From: Shewanella sp. SR44-3
GTDB lineage: Bacteria > Pseudomonadota > Gammaproteobacteria > Enterobacterales > Shewanellaceae
Reading direction: 5' to 3'
Assembly (NCBI RefSeq): GCF_014163735.1
Contig: NZ_JACJDV010000005.1
Coordinates: 111,908-175,907 of the forward strand
DNA: 64,000 bases
Shown: positions 1 to 8,134 of the stretch, in pieces
How positions within the stretch are numbered: position 1 is the first letter of the stretch
Layout: each line of letters opens with the position of its first letter
Position numbers and translations under genes: made by a program
The notes under the pieces: model-generated
The model's database searches: none
What the model saw: the letters and a program-made list of their open reading frames with translations, nothing else
Told to the model about the DNA's origin: nothing

Positions 1-524
1 TTAAAAAGCCTGACATCGGCAGGTACCTTGTCGCCAGATTGAAGTAACACAATATCACCAGGGACTAGGTTGCCTGCTTTTACGGTCAGGTGTTTGCCAT
101 CCCTGAGTACTATGGCATTAGATGACAACATCTGGCGTATGGCTTTAAGGGCGTTCTCGGCTTTACCTTCTTGAATGAAACCTATGATGGCATTGACTAA
201 GACCACGGCGAAAATAACCCCAGCGTCTATCCAGTGTTGCAGCGCTGCTGTCATAACGCCTGCGCCAATGAGCACGTAGATCAATACATTATGGAATTGA
301 GCCAAGAAACGCATCAATGGACTCTTACCTTCGGCGGCTGCGAGTTCATTAGTGCCAAAACGGGCTAATCTTTGTTGTACTTGAGCCTTAGTTAGCCCTT
401 GTTCTGCTGCAGTGACTTGAGAGATTTCAAGTGCCTCAAAGGTTTGCTCTGGCGTCATGGCATGCCATTGCAGTTGAGCCTGGGAGTATGGCTTGGGTGA
501 TGTTGATGCTACAACTTTGCTCAT
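1..524 (-). CDS. Cation-transporting P-type ATPase, N-terminal part (cut by window edge)
   Basis: This minus-strand frame starts at the ATG complementary to 522-524 and runs off the left edge, giving about 174 residues. It shows the cation-ATPase N-terminal region (residues about 20-75), two membrane segments (about 75-120) and the start of the actuator domain with GDIVLLQSGDKVPADVRL. The wording resembles P2-type Ca2+/Na+ pumps rather than heavy-metal P1B pumps, but the phosphorylation loop and ion-binding helices are outside the window, so the ion cannot be named. It lies about 100 bases downstream of uspE on the same strand, with a hairpin between them, so co-transcription is possible. Confidence 0.85.
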   Translation of the reverse strand, partial: MSKVVASTSPKPYSQAQLQWHAMTPEQTFEALEISQVTAAEQGLTKAQVQQRLARFGTNELAAAEGKSPLMRFLAQFHNVLIYVLIGAGVMTAALQHWIDAGVIFAVVLVNAIIGFIQEGKAENALKAIRQMLSSNAIVLRDGKHLTVKAGNLVPGDIVLLQSGDKVPADVRLF

Positions 525-551
525 AAAATAGTCCTTATGGGGCTGTACTTT

Positions 552-582
552 ATACCAATCACATCATTAATGTGATTGGTAT
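552..582. repeat. Perfect 13-bp inverted repeat between uspE and the ATPase gene
   Basis: ATACCAATCACAT, a 5-base loop, then ATGTGATTGGTAT. The stem is perfect and is not followed by a convincing T-run on the minus strand, so it looks more like a REP-type intergenic palindrome or an mRNA-stabilising hairpin than a strong terminator. The ATACCAATC end recurs near 44695, which hints at a dispersed family (inference). Confidence 0.6.
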
Positions 583-627
583 TTTAAGCCGTGAGTCAGT
601 CGCAAGTCTTATGTAGGTGAAAGTCAA

Positions 628-1521
628 TTAAAGTAGCGATTTACTGTCTACATCTGGACCTATAACAAGTAAATCTGTGTGGGCCACATGGATAATTTTT
701 TCTGCGGTATTGCCCACTAATTTACCCATAATGCCTTTGCGTCCCATGGAGCCAACCACTAAACATTGGCTATGAAGTTTTTTGGAAAGGTTAGCTAATA
801 CGCCCCAAGGTTCCCCCTCGAGAATGTGAACACACTCTTTAGTTATGTCGTAGTCAGCCAGTAGTGTATCCATATTTGCTTGAGCACGGACTTTGATTTT
901 ATTGGTATAGGTCTTTGGGTCAACCAAGTCTAAATCCTTCAATAGTGTTGGGATTTTTATTACATAAGCGCAGTGCAGCTTGGCATCAGTTTGTACCGCT
1001 AAGCGAAATGCCGACTCTAAAAGCTGGCTATTAAGCACTTGCTTTTCGGTGGATTTGGCTAAGGCATCAAGGGCAACCAGTACCACTTTTTCACACTTAT
1101 GTTTTTGAGGCTCAACCACGTAGACAGGAATAGGTGAATCACGAAATAGCATCCAATCTGTGGGAGTGTAAAAGCTGGTTTCACTGCGATGACCCGTTTT
1201 TACAATCAAGTCGTATTTATTGGCGCTGCATTCTTTAATTACCCAATCGTGCAATTGCTTATGCCAGACAACTTCAACATCTATGGTGAGGTTTGAGTCG
1301 TATTGGTTAATTTGTTTTTGCCAAAACTCTTTATGTTGTTGGATTATTTTTTCTTTAATACTGCCGCTATCAAAATCTGAATCATTAAGTTCGGCGAAGG
1401 ATTCATAACACACTGCAGCAACATGGATGCTAGCACAGGAGCTATGGGCTAAAGACAAGGCTTTAATGAACGCGTTTTGCAGCTGCGTTAAGGGATCGGC
1501 AATAACCAGTATTTTATCCAT
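628..1521 (-). CDS. uspE: Tandem universal stress protein, UspE type
   Basis: 297 residues made of two Usp domains (about 1-145 and 146-292). The second carries the nucleotide-binding pattern G-x2-G-x9-G-N seen in GSMGRKGIMGKLVGNT. The first ends with TPTDWMLFRDSPIPVYVV, which resembles the E. coli UspE half-domain junction, and the length is close to UspE (about 316). UspE-type proteins are cytoplasmic stress and adhesion/motility regulators, not enzymes with a firmly known reaction. The start is the first ATG (complement of 1519-1521), preceded on the minus strand by GAAGGAACC as ribosome-binding site. A CRP/FNR-like palindrome lies about 170 bases upstream. A partial cation ATPase follows on the same strand. 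Confidence 0.85.
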   Translation of the reverse strand: MDKILVIADPLTQLQNAFIKALSLAHSSCASIHVAAVCYESFAELNDSDFDSGSIKEKIIQQHKEFWQKQINQYDSNLTIDVEVVWHKQLHDWVIKECSANKYDLIVKTGHRSETSFYTPTDWMLFRDSPIPVYVVEPQKHKCEKVVLVALDALAKSTEKQVLNSQLLESAFRLAVQTDAKLHCAYVIKIPTLLKDLDLVDPKTYTNKIKVRAQANMDTLLADYDITKECVHILEGEPWGVLANLSKKLHSQCLVVGSMGRKGIMGKLVGNTAEKIIHVAHTDLLVIGPDVDSKSLL

Positions 1522-1688
1522 GTCAGCGGTTCCTTCTGAGTTGTTTTATATGCAGTAAAACCGATTGCTTTACTACTCGTTTTAACTTAAGCAGTAGAAA
1601 TAAAAGGTTTTAATTGACAAAAATAATAACATGGAAGTAAAAGCGAAACAGTAACCTCTGAATGAAAAAACAACTATATCGGCGATAA

Positions 1689-1702
1689 GTGATCCAGATC
1701 AC
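1689..1702. promoter_or_regulatory. CRP/FNR-like palindrome in the uspE upstream gap (1522-1838)
   Basis: GTGATCCAGATCAC is a perfect 14-bp palindrome with the GTGA-N6-TCAC core of CRP sites and close to the FNR half-site. It lies in a 317-base gap between uspE (leftward) and the end of rlmG. It could serve uspE or the small rightward frame at 1728. Apart from this site and the small frame, the gap holds an AT-rich tract (1600-1680) and nothing else I can identify. Confidence 0.5.
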
Positions 1703-1727
1703 TGATTATTTGCTAAGGGGAATTCAG

Positions 1728-1853
1728 TTGAATAATAACCCTTCGATTGAACTCGAAGTCGCAAGGGAAAGCTGGGAACAAAAGGGCTGGCGTCATTCGG
1801 CCATCACTGAAGCGTTCTGGCCGAAACTTGAATCAAAGTCAATTTTTAATTGA
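1728..1853 (+). CDS. Possible 41-residue small protein
   Basis: A TTG-initiated frame preceded by a strong ribosome-binding sequence (AAGGGGA at 1715-1721). It encodes about 41 residues, polar and tryptophan-containing (…[18 protein letters not shown]…), with no membrane segment. It ends inside the last 15 bases of rlmG on the opposite strand. I do not recognise the family. Support is only the ribosome-binding site, a protein-like composition and the upstream palindrome, so this is tentative. Confidence 0.35.
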   Translation: MNNNPSIELEVARESWEQKGWRHSAITEAFWPKLESKSIFN

Positions 1854-2975
1854 TTGTAAAATAACGAATTTACCGTTAGAGGCCACTGTGGTGCAGTTAC
1901 CAAATAAGCGTTTTAGCTTAACGTGATAGTTAAGGTGACGATTGCCGACAATGTGCAGCATGCCGCCACTGACAAGCCTGTGCTTGGCGTCATTAAACAT
2001 CTGCCAAGCGATATGATCTGTGATGGCTTCGCCTTGGTGAAACGGCGGGTTGCACAAGACCAGATCCGGCTGCACGGTTTCATCTAAATGGCTCATGCAG
2101 TCATCCCAATGAAACTCGCCCCGGGCACTGTCTAAACCATTTAACGCCCAGTTGGCTTGGCTTGATGCCACGGCCATTTCTGAGTCATCAATAAAATGTA
2201 GTTTAGCTTTTGGGTACAAGCTCGCGGCGCGAAGGCCCAAAACACCATTGCCACAGCCTAAATCGATTATGGTGTTGAACTCACCCTTGGGCATATTTTC
2301 CAGCATGATACGGGCGCCAATATCTAACTTATTAGCGGCAAACACATTGCTTAAGTTTGAGATTTCAAGCTGATACTCTGGCACCGACCAAGTGATAGCT
2401 TTAGGCTGCGAACGAACACGACCATCGGTGATGCAAGTGATAACTCGGGTGTTTTTCCAGGCAAGGCTGGCGCTGGCGGGGCCCAAATGCTCAGCCAATA
2501 ATTTGATAAGTGCCGGATTAATGGACTTGGCTTTAGCGCCAATCCAAACTTGAGTCCCTTGGGGTAAAACTTGAGAAAGGCTTCGTAATTGCTGAGCAAA
2601 ATAAGCTAAGTTTTTAGGCAGCTTCATCAGCACTAAGCTTAAGTCTTGAGGCAAAGGCTCACGGCTGGTTAGCCACTCGATACCACCCGCATCTAGTTGA
2701 TTACGAGTTAAATTTTCCTTTGCGCCTAATTGGCTGGTCTTAGCGTCTGAAATCACGGCTAAGGGCCAGCTTGAGTCCATACGCATAAGGGCGCAGCTTA
2801 AGGCACCAAAACTGTCGTTAATGATGGCACAAGGCACAGGAGTAACGGCATTTTCATCAAGGACTCGAATGATATGTTCATCTGCGGCATCCCAAGCTTG
2901 AAGGTTTGATACTTGGTGGCTGGGATAGCGTAATAGCTCAAGGGAGAGCCCCGCAGTTGAAAATGGCTTTGTCAT
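1839..2975 (-). CDS. rlmG: 23S rRNA (guanine-1835-N2)-methyltransferase RlmG
   Basis: 378 residues, the usual length for RlmG (YgjO). The enzyme transfers a methyl group from S-adenosylmethionine to N2 of G1835 in 23S rRNA. The N-terminal half is a degenerate methyltransferase-like domain. The C-terminal half has the SAM-binding [13 protein letters not shown] stretch (about 240-252) and the catalytic NPPF motif within [17 protein letters not shown] (about 308-324), typical of N2-guanine methyltransferases. It is monocistronic: it is divergent from the ABC exporter at 3144 and converges with the small frame at 1728. Confidence 0.92.
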   Translation of the reverse strand: MTKPFSTAGLSLELLRYPSHQVSNLQAWDAADEHIIRVLDENAVTPVPCAIINDSFGALSCALMRMDSSWPLAVISDAKTSQLGAKENLTRNQLDAGGIEWLTSREPLPQDLSLVLMKLPKNLAYFAQQLRSLSQVLPQGTQVWIGAKAKSINPALIKLLAEHLGPASASLAWKNTRVITCITDGRVRSQPKAITWSVPEYQLEISNLSNVFAANKLDIGARIMLENMPKGEFNTIIDLGCGNGVLGLRAASLYPKAKLHFIDDSEMAVASSQANWALNGLDSARGEFHWDDCMSHLDETVQPDLVLCNPPFHQGEAITDHIAWQMFNDAKHRLVSGGMLHIVGNRHLNYHVKLKRLFGNCTTVASNGKFVILQSIKN

Positions 2976-3143
2976 TGGAAAATACCTTATAAAAATCAGC
3001 GGCAGATTATCTCAGATATCCTCAGTCTAGGCGAGCATCGTCATAAATGATTAGTAACCTTTTACCTGCAGTTAATCTTGGCTTTTTAGGTTAGTATTTG
3101 GGTTAGTCTTTATGTGTTGTTATTTTTTGAGAAAGGATCGCGC

Positions 3144-4931
3144 TTGAACACCTCACAATCCGTTGCTGTAATTCCTTGGTTAAGCAGTTTTTTACGCCCC
3201 TATCGCTGGCGAGTCGTGGCTGCAATCATCTTTTTATTTTTAGGCTCACTGGCGTGGTTATCCCTAGGCCAAGGGGTACGGTTAATGGTGGATGAAGGCT
3301 TTATGGCTGACAATGCTGACCGTTTAAATGAAATCATGGTGTTTATTTTACTGATAACCTTAGTCAGCGGCACTGCGGTGTTCTTTCGATTTTATTTAAT
3401 GACTTGGCTTGGAGAGCGGGTGAGCGCCGATATTCGCTTGACCGTATACCGGCATTTATTGTCGTTATCGCCTAACTTTTTTGCATCCCAGCGCACAGGG
3501 GAAGTGATCTCGCGCTTTACCGCCGACACTACTTTGCTGCAAAGCGTGGTGGGGGCCAGTTTATCCATGGCGCTGCGCTCCTGCGTGACTGTGATTGGCG
3601 GCATGGTGATGATGGGCTTTACCAGCGTGAAACTCACCTTGTTGGTATTATTGGCGGTGCCATTAGTGTTGGCGCCAGTGGCCATACTCGGTAAAAAAGT
3701 GCGTGAGTTATCCCGTAAAAGCCAAGATAAAGTCGGCGATCTCGGGGCCTATATCGATGAAACCTTGCATGAAATCCACACAGTGCAGGCTTACACCCAT
3801 GAAGATAAAGACAGGCAATTGTTTTCTGAGCGAGTCGAAGCCGTGATGCTGGTGGCCAAAGCTAGAATTGGCTATCGCGCGCTGCTAATTTCATCTGTGA
3901 TGCTATTGAGCATAGGCGCTATCGCCTGCGTGACTTGGGTGGGCGCCAAAGATGTGGTCAGCGGCGCTATCACAGGCGGCGAGCTGTCGGCTTTTATGTT
4001 TTATGCGGTTATGGTTGCAGGGGCCGTGGCGACCATCAGTGAGGTCTTCAGTGAAATTCAGCGCGCCTCCGGCGCCGCCGAGCGTTTAATCGAGCTTGCC
4101 AACACCCCAGTGGATTTGCCAGAACTTGAAAGCCCTAAACGTCTGCCAAGCAAAACCGAGCTTAAGTTAAGCGGGGCTCTCAGCCTTGAAAATGTGCACT
4201 TCTCTTATCCTTCAAGCCAAGATCAAAAAGCCATTTCAGGGCTTAATTTAACCTTAAAACCTGGAGAGCGAGTCGCCTTGGTTGGCCCAAGTGGCGCAGG
4301 CAAGAGCACCTTGTTTGAATTGTTACTGCGCTTTTACCGCCTAGATGCAGGCAGCATTAAACTCGATGGCGTAGATATCGCAGAACTTAGCCTTAAAGAG
4401 CTTCGCAGCCAATACGCATTAGTGCCGCAAGAGTCGGTGATTTTTGCCCACAACGTATTGGAAAACGTGCGTTACGGCAGGCCAGATGCTACAGAAGAAG
4501 AGGTAATAGCGGCCTGTGAAGCGGCCAAAGCACACGAGTTTATTACAGAATTTAAAGACGGTTACCAAACCTATTTAGGCGAGCGCGGGGTGCGTTTATC
4601 CGGCGGTCAAAAGCAGCGTATCGCCATTGCCAGAGCCATACTTGCCGACAGACCTTTGCTATTACTGGATGAAGCCACCAGTGCCTTGGACGCCATTAAT
4701 GAAGATAAGGTCAAGCAAGCCTTGGATACCTTAATGCAGGGTCGCACCAGTTTAGTTATCGCCCATCGCTTAGCAACGGTTATCAATGTGGATCGCATTA
4801 TCGTGTTAGATAAAGGCTGCGTAGTCGCCACTGGCAATCATCAAACCTTGATGCAGACCAGTGAGCTGTACCGCGAGTTTGCCAGTTTGCAACTGCTTAC
4901 TGAGCCTAAGCCTATTCTCGAAGCGCTTTAA
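3144..4931 (+). CDS. MsbA-like ABC exporter (fused permease and ATPase)
   Basis: About 595 residues: a six-helix ABC transmembrane domain (about 25-325) followed by a nucleotide-binding domain with Walker A GPSGAGKST, signature LSGGQKQR, Walker B LLLLDEATSALD and the switch histidine in IAHRLAT. This is a half-transporter that would act as a homodimer in the inner membrane. The subfamily resembles bacterial lipid or drug exporters, but the substrate cannot be read from sequence. I prefer the TTG start at 3144 because GAGAAAGGA (3129-3137) sits at the right distance; an ATG at 3114 in the same frame lacks a site. The gene downstream (4962) is close enough to be co-transcribed. Confidence 0.88.
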   Translation: MNTSQSVAVIPWLSSFLRPYRWRVVAAIIFLFLGSLAWLSLGQGVRLMVDEGFMADNADRLNEIMVFILLITLVSGTAVFFRFYLMTWLGERVSADIRLTVYRHLLSLSPNFFASQRTGEVISRFTADTTLLQSVVGASLSMALRSCVTVIGGMVMMGFTSVKLTLLVLLAVPLVLAPVAILGKKVRELSRKSQDKVGDLGAYIDETLHEIHTVQAYTHEDKDRQLFSERVEAVMLVAKARIGYRALLISSVMLLSIGAIACVTWVGAKDVVSGAITGGELSAFMFYAVMVAGAVATISEVFSEIQRASGAAERLIELANTPVDLPELESPKRLPSKTELKLSGALSLENVHFSYPSSQDQKAISGLNLTLKPGERVALVGPSGAGKSTLFELLLRFYRLDAGSIKLDGVDIAELSLKELRSQYALVPQESVIFAHNVLENVRYGRPDATEEEVIAACEAAKAHEFITEFKDGYQTYLGERGVRLSGGQKQRIAIARAILADRPLLLLDEATSALDAINEDKVKQALDTLMQGRTSLVIAHRLATVINVDRIIVLDKGCVVATGNHQTLMQTSELYREFASLQLLTEPKPILEAL

Positions 4932-4961
4932 CGATTTTTTTAGCTAGAGGAGTTTCATATT

Positions 4962-5422
4962 ATGCCGTCACTTGAGCTTAAAGTGCCGCCCGTTGCCGTG
5001 ATGCTACTTGTGGCACTTCTGATGTGGCTTTCTCTTTGATAACACCTGTAATAGCACTCACATTCTTTGTGCGGCTGTTCATAGGCACCATGTTTGCCGC
5101 TGTTGGCATTGCCGTTGCGCTTGCTGGGGTTACATCGTTTATGCGGGCCAATACTACGGTTAATCCCACCACACCAAACTCAGCATCAAGCTTGGTGGAT
5201 AGCGGAATTTATCGGTTCACTCGCAACCCCATGTATTTAGGATTACTGAGCATGCTGCTTGGCTGGGCCGTGTTTCTTGCCAGCCCTTTGACCTTAATCG
5301 GTGCCCTAGTGTTTGTTGTTTATATGAACCGCTTTCAAATTAAACCCAAAGAAAGTGCACTGCTGAATGTGTTTGGCACAGCGTTTTTACAGTACCAAGC
5401 CAAAGTGAGACGCTGGCTGTAA
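4962..5422 (+). pseudogene. Isoprenylcysteine carboxyl methyltransferase-like gene with a frameshift
   Basis: A good ribosome-binding site (AGAGGAG, 4946-4952) precedes ATG 4962, which opens MPSLELKVPPVAVMLL… and stops at TGA 5037-5039. The next reading frame, open through that stop, continues with a membrane segment, RANTTVNP, then GIYRFTRNPMYLG and ends QAKVRRWL at 5422. These are the two halves of the ICMT/PEMT-type membrane methyltransferase often seen in proteobacteria, joined by a one-base loss (or a -1 shift) near 5022-5040. No convincing slippery heptamer is present, so decay or a sequencing error is more likely than programmed frameshifting. If translated only from GTG 5024 the protein would lack its first membrane helix. 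Confidence 0.7.
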
Positions 5423-5503
5423 ATGATGGTTCAACAAGCAGGATTCATCTTGTTGAATCCTGCTTGAGCGCATGTCGAAAGTGGAGTATGTTATTGTTTT
5501 ATA

Positions 5504-6025
5504 ATGACGAATTCGATTTATTACTATGAGAATAGAATGGAAGAAATAAGAGTAATTATTTTAAGCGTGGTTTCAGGTATTGTAACAGCAGCATTTCTGT
5601 ATTGGTTTTCTCTAATGATCAAACGGATAATTATTCCTGCTTATCAACGAATTGCCTACAAAGGAATCGACGTGTCTGGCGATTGGTCTGGAGAGTGGAA
5701 ACACTCTGACCAAATTGCTTTTAATTTTTCAATGTCACTAAAGCAAAATGCACATGATTTAGTCGGAACATTTAATGTGCTAAAGCTAAAAAGTGGTGAG
5801 CAAGAAAAGATTACAAACATGACCGTGCAGGGGGAAATTTGGGAAGGATTTTTATCGCTTAAATGTAGAACGATAAGCAATAAAGAATTATCTTTTGGTT
5901 CTGCTCTTCTTAAAGTCAACTCATCCACACTTGATGGTAAGTACATTTTCAGAAACCTTGTAAAAGCAGGTGACGAGATCGGCGCATTTAACTTACTTCT
6001 TGTGAGACATAATGAAAAGACTTAA
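5504..6025 (+). CDS. Unknown membrane-anchored protein
   Basis: 173 residues, or 162 if the ATG at 5537 is the start; neither has a strong ribosome-binding site. A single hydrophobic helix follows residue 14 (about 15-40, with ILSVVSGIVTAAFLYWFSL) and then a soluble domain with GDWSGEWKHSDQ and a beta-rich remainder. This is the layout of small inner-membrane proteins with a cytoplasmic lipocalin-like or sensor domain, but I do not recognise the family. The gene is AT-richer than its left neighbours and opens the accessory island. Confidence 0.6.
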   Translation: MTNSIYYYENRMEEIRVIILSVVSGIVTAAFLYWFSLMIKRIIIPAYQRIAYKGIDVSGDWSGEWKHSDQIAFNFSMSLKQNAHDLVGTFNVLKLKSGEQEKITNMTVQGEIWEGFLSLKCRTISNKELSFGSALLKVNSSTLDGKYIFRNLVKAGDEIGAFNLLLVRHNEKT

Positions 6026-6149
6026 TAAGCCTCTTTTATCTGATCTCTGGCATCTGTGATACAAAAATACTGCTCAAAGTATAATTTTACGATCCACCCA
6101 AATTATATTTGGTACTTACTCTTTAAATCATAGAGTTACACATAAACTG

Positions 6150-6285
6150 AAAAGGTGAGTTATGAGTGTTTGCGAGACGATCGTCCGACCCACATCTGAC
6201 TCTGATTTAAATCAAAAGTAAAACGCTACGTGTCGGTGACTTCTTGTAAAACAAATCGACCATGGCAAGCCTATATGGCAGAGTT
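6150..6285 (+). repeat. Dispersed repeat, copy A (in the 588-base gap 6026-6613)
   Basis: A stretch from AAAGGTGAGTTATGAG to GGCAAGCCTATATGGCAGAG that recurs in the same orientation at 9020-9217 and more distantly at 61904-62055. Shared landmarks are TGCGAGACGATCGTCCGACC, TGACTCTGATTTAA, AATCAAAAGTAAAACGCT, GTGTCGGTGACTTCTTGTAA and ATCGACCAT. The rest of the gap 6026-6613 is AT-rich; I see only the cassette boundary at 6593 and no convincing gene in it. Confidence 0.75.
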
Positions 6286-6593
6286 TCAGTCAATAAGGGC
6301 ATGAATAAGTTCGCCTTACGAAGGCAGGAAAAGGTGAGTAGCCAATGGCAAATGTATTCTCTGGTGCATAACATTGAAAAATTAAGACATAGTCTGGGTT
6401 AATAGACTTTTGGGAGTAATTTGTCGCTGTATTTCCCTCCGTAACCGCCTGCAAAAGTTCATCAAACTCACCAAAACTCGATGCAATAAATATTATCAAT
6501 GAAAACAGTGGTTTCAGTTGAATGACTACTGAAAGTCAGTTAATGTTTATTTCAATAATAAATTACAAGAAAACGAGTAATTCTACAGGCTCG

Positions 6594-7178
6594 TTAGAAC
6601 TCAAGGGAGGACTATGGATCGTTTCGTTGAATCAATAGAAAAAAGTATTGAAATTGAAAATTGGTATGCGGCTTTAACTTTAGCTATTACATTGCCAGAT
6701 ATTTGTGGGCGGCTAAATAATCCTAAGTTGGGTTCCCAAAAGCGTTTTGAAAAATGGTTCAATAAATACATGTACCATCATTATGAAAGTCCTTTTCATG
6801 GTGAGGGTTTTACATTTTTATCAGCATCTGATAGTTATGCATTACGTTGTGCGTTTCTTCACGAAGGTACAGATGATGTAACTCGTCAACGGGCTAGAGA
6901 AGTTGTATCTAAATTTACATTTTCTACAACAGGCTCACATAAGTGTATGTTTAATGATGTTCTTTTATTAAACCTCCAATCATTTTGTTCTGAGATATGT
7001 GAAGGAGTTAGAGCTTGGCAAAAAGAATACGAAAATAATTCTGATGTTGTAAATGGTTTGGCTGAACTGTTAAAAGTACAAACAAAGGGCTTTTCGCCTG
7101 CACCTGGGATATTTGTGCAATGAGTTCTAACAAGAAAAGGCAGAGCGACGCCATAAACTGGCACGCTTGCTTTTGGTG
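6594..7178 (+). mobile_element. Integron gene cassette (single), with its attC
   Basis: The left boundary is G^TTAGAACTC at 6593-6602. The right-hand recombination site begins with the exact complement, GAGTTCTAAC at 7122-7131, directly on the stop codon of the enclosed gene, and ends at G^TTATAT (7178). When circularised, the R' box (GTTAGAAC) would pair perfectly with R'' (GTTCTAAC). This reciprocity is the hallmark of integron cassettes. The enclosed ORF has the same orientation and almost fills the 585-base unit. No integrase gene and no second clear attC are in the window, so this is a solitary cassette, perhaps inserted at a secondary site. Confidence 0.72.
6614..7123 (+). CDS. Cassette-borne HEPN-like protein of unknown function
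   Basis: 169 residues, all soluble and mostly helical. The start is set by a very strong ribosome-binding site (AAGGGAGGA) just before ATG 6614. The segment SYALRCAFLHEG contains R78-x4-H83, the Rx4-6H signature of HEPN-fold RNases, at the expected start of a helix. An earlier acidic/aromatic helix (residues 12-34, with NWYAALTLAITLPDICG) fits the first HEPN helix. HEPN proteins often act in toxin, abortive-infection or RNA-processing systems. The assignment rests on the motif and predicted helicity only. It is the sole gene of the cassette described at 6594-7178. Confidence 0.62.
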   Translation: MDRFVESIEKSIEIENWYAALTLAITLPDICGRLNNPKLGSQKRFEKWFNKYMYHHYESPFHGEGFTFLSASDSYALRCAFLHEGTDDVTRQRAREVVSKFTFSTTGSHKCMFNDVLLLNLQSFCSEICEGVRAWQKEYENNSDVVNGLAELLKVQTKGFSPAPGIFVQ

Positions 7179-7185
7179 TTATATT
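7124..7185 (+). other. attC recombination site
   Basis: About 60 bases: R'' GTTCTAAC (7124-7131), then AAAAGGCAGAGCGACGCCA, a 4-5 base apex TAAAC, then TGGCACGCTTGCTTTT, and R' GTTATAT (7178-7184). The two arms fold back imperfectly: TAACA, AAAAG, CA, GCG and GCCA pair, with unpaired bases between, as expected for a single-stranded attC hairpin with extrahelical bases. It is not a terminator because no T-run follows the stem. Confidence 0.68.
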
Positions 7186-7189
7186 TCTT

Positions 7190-7684
7190 ATGAGTATCAG
7201 CATAATAACTAAACCTGAGGAGAAGCACTTGCCTTGGTGGAAGAGGTCTACTGCGCCGTGGTGGTTAATTCCATTGTTCTTTTGTTACGTTATTTATAAC
7301 GTGATAACTGTGAATCAAGCTTCTCAAGAAAGCTTCGAAAAATTCAAGTCTGAACTTACTGAAGTTCAAAAACCTATTGAATACTATGTTGTATCCAAAA
7401 TTACAGAAGAACCAACACCAACCTCTGAAAAGCTAGAAATCACAGGTGAGGCGTTGAGGTGTTTACTAAATGCTTCTGATTCATCAAAGCGTCCACCTTC
7501 CAATGAATATGCTACTTTTTTAAGCTTTGAGTTGGCGGGAAATAAAGTTCACCTAGAAGTAAGGCAATACAATCAAATATTTTGGTATATGCCATGGGTT
7601 AAACAGGACGTAGGTTATAAAGGTTATGGTTTTACGGCTTCTGGTAAATGCAAAGTGCAAATAGGATACAAAGAAATACAATAA
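7190..7684 (+). CDS. Unknown membrane-anchored protein next to the cassette
   Basis: 164 residues. A short charged N-terminus with tryptophans (KHLPWWKRSTAPWW) leads into one hydrophobic helix (about 26-42), then a coiled-coil-prone segment (about 43-65) and a small beta-rich domain with two cysteines (C88, C152). The family is not recognised. The gene begins 12 bases after the attC crossover point. It is thus in the position of the next cassette, but I found no attC after it. A hairpin at about 7682-7715 (ATAAG…CGCG/CGCG…CTTAT) follows the stop. Confidence 0.6.
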   Translation: MSISIITKPEEKHLPWWKRSTAPWWLIPLFFCYVIYNVITVNQASQESFEKFKSELTEVQKPIEYYVVSKITEEPTPTSEKLEITGEALRCLLNASDSSKRPPSNEYATFLSFELAGNKVHLEVRQYNQIFWYMPWVKQDVGYKGYGFTASGKCKVQIGYKEIQ

Positions 7685-7787
7685 GGATAGGTCGCGCGAA
7701 GCCGCGTTCTACTTATGTCCAGAATGAGTCAAGTGTATCTCTTGTTTACGTGAGTAGCCCGGGACCTACCTTTAATAGTGATCTTTC

Positions 7788-7940
7788 TTAACTAAATGGC
7801 AGATCGAGAATACGATCTGTTTGGTGTGGTGTTAAACAGTTCACTTGTGCTTGCGCTTCTTCATCGCTAATTTTAGCTAAGCATTTTTCGCTGGTTAGAC
7901 GGGCGTTACCCCTAGAAATCTTAATCCAAAACTTACTCAT
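7788..7940 (-). CDS. Possible 50-residue protein
   Basis: A minus-strand frame beginning MSKFWIKISRGNARLTSEKC and ending ILDLPFS. It lies in the gap 7685-8134 between the cassette region and the toxin-antitoxin pair. The composition is protein-like, but the ribosome-binding site is weak and I know no family. It could be a remnant of a longer gene. The rest of the gap holds a 27-base palindrome at 7984-8010. Confidence 0.3.
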   Translation of the reverse strand: MSKFWIKISRGNARLTSEKCLAKISDEEAQAQVNCLTPHQTDRILDLPFS

Positions 7941-7977
7941 TCGAGCTAAAAGCTTAGTTCGAAAATGTCAAAAAATG

Positions 7978-7991
7978 AGCTAGTGAATCAC
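7978..7991 (+). repeat. 14-bp inverted repeat, left copy
   Basis: AGCTAGTGAATCAC here and its exact reverse complement at 8892-8905. The pair encloses the toxin-antitoxin operon and its operator (a 928-base unit), which could mark the ends of a former mobile unit. The first bases of the 27-base palindrome at 7984 overlap it. Confidence 0.5.
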
Positions 7992-8010
7992 TCTGGCCCA
8001 GAGTGATTCA
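7984..8010. repeat. Perfect 13-bp palindrome
   Basis: TGAATCACTCTGG, one C, then CCAGAGTGATTCA. There is no T-run on either side, so this is not a standard terminator. It sits immediately inside the 14-bp inverted repeat that flanks the toxin-antitoxin module. Confidence 0.6.
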
Positions 8011-8134
8011 TGGATACTATTTTAATCAAAAATTGCTTTCAAAGTGATGGTTGAAGTGATGTTAAATGTACAAAGTGCGATTCTGATAGGGACTAACTTA
8101 ATTAGTTCAAAGGCTCAAGAGGGGCCTTTGAATA

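Noticed and set aside
5022..5040. Programmed -1 frameshifting in the ICMT-like gene
   Set aside because: No slippery heptamer in the right phase and no downstream stem; simple mutation or sequencing error is more economical.
6290..6499. A 69-codon leftward frame
   Set aside because: No ribosome-binding site, odd composition, and it lies in AT-rich non-coding DNA beside repeat A.
7786..7836. A second attC-like foldback (TTAAC…CAGATCG/CGATCTG…GTTAAAC)
   Set aside because: Only the 7-bp inner stem is good, it is shorter than known attC sites, and its R'' box does not match the start of the preceding candidate cassette (GTTATAT).
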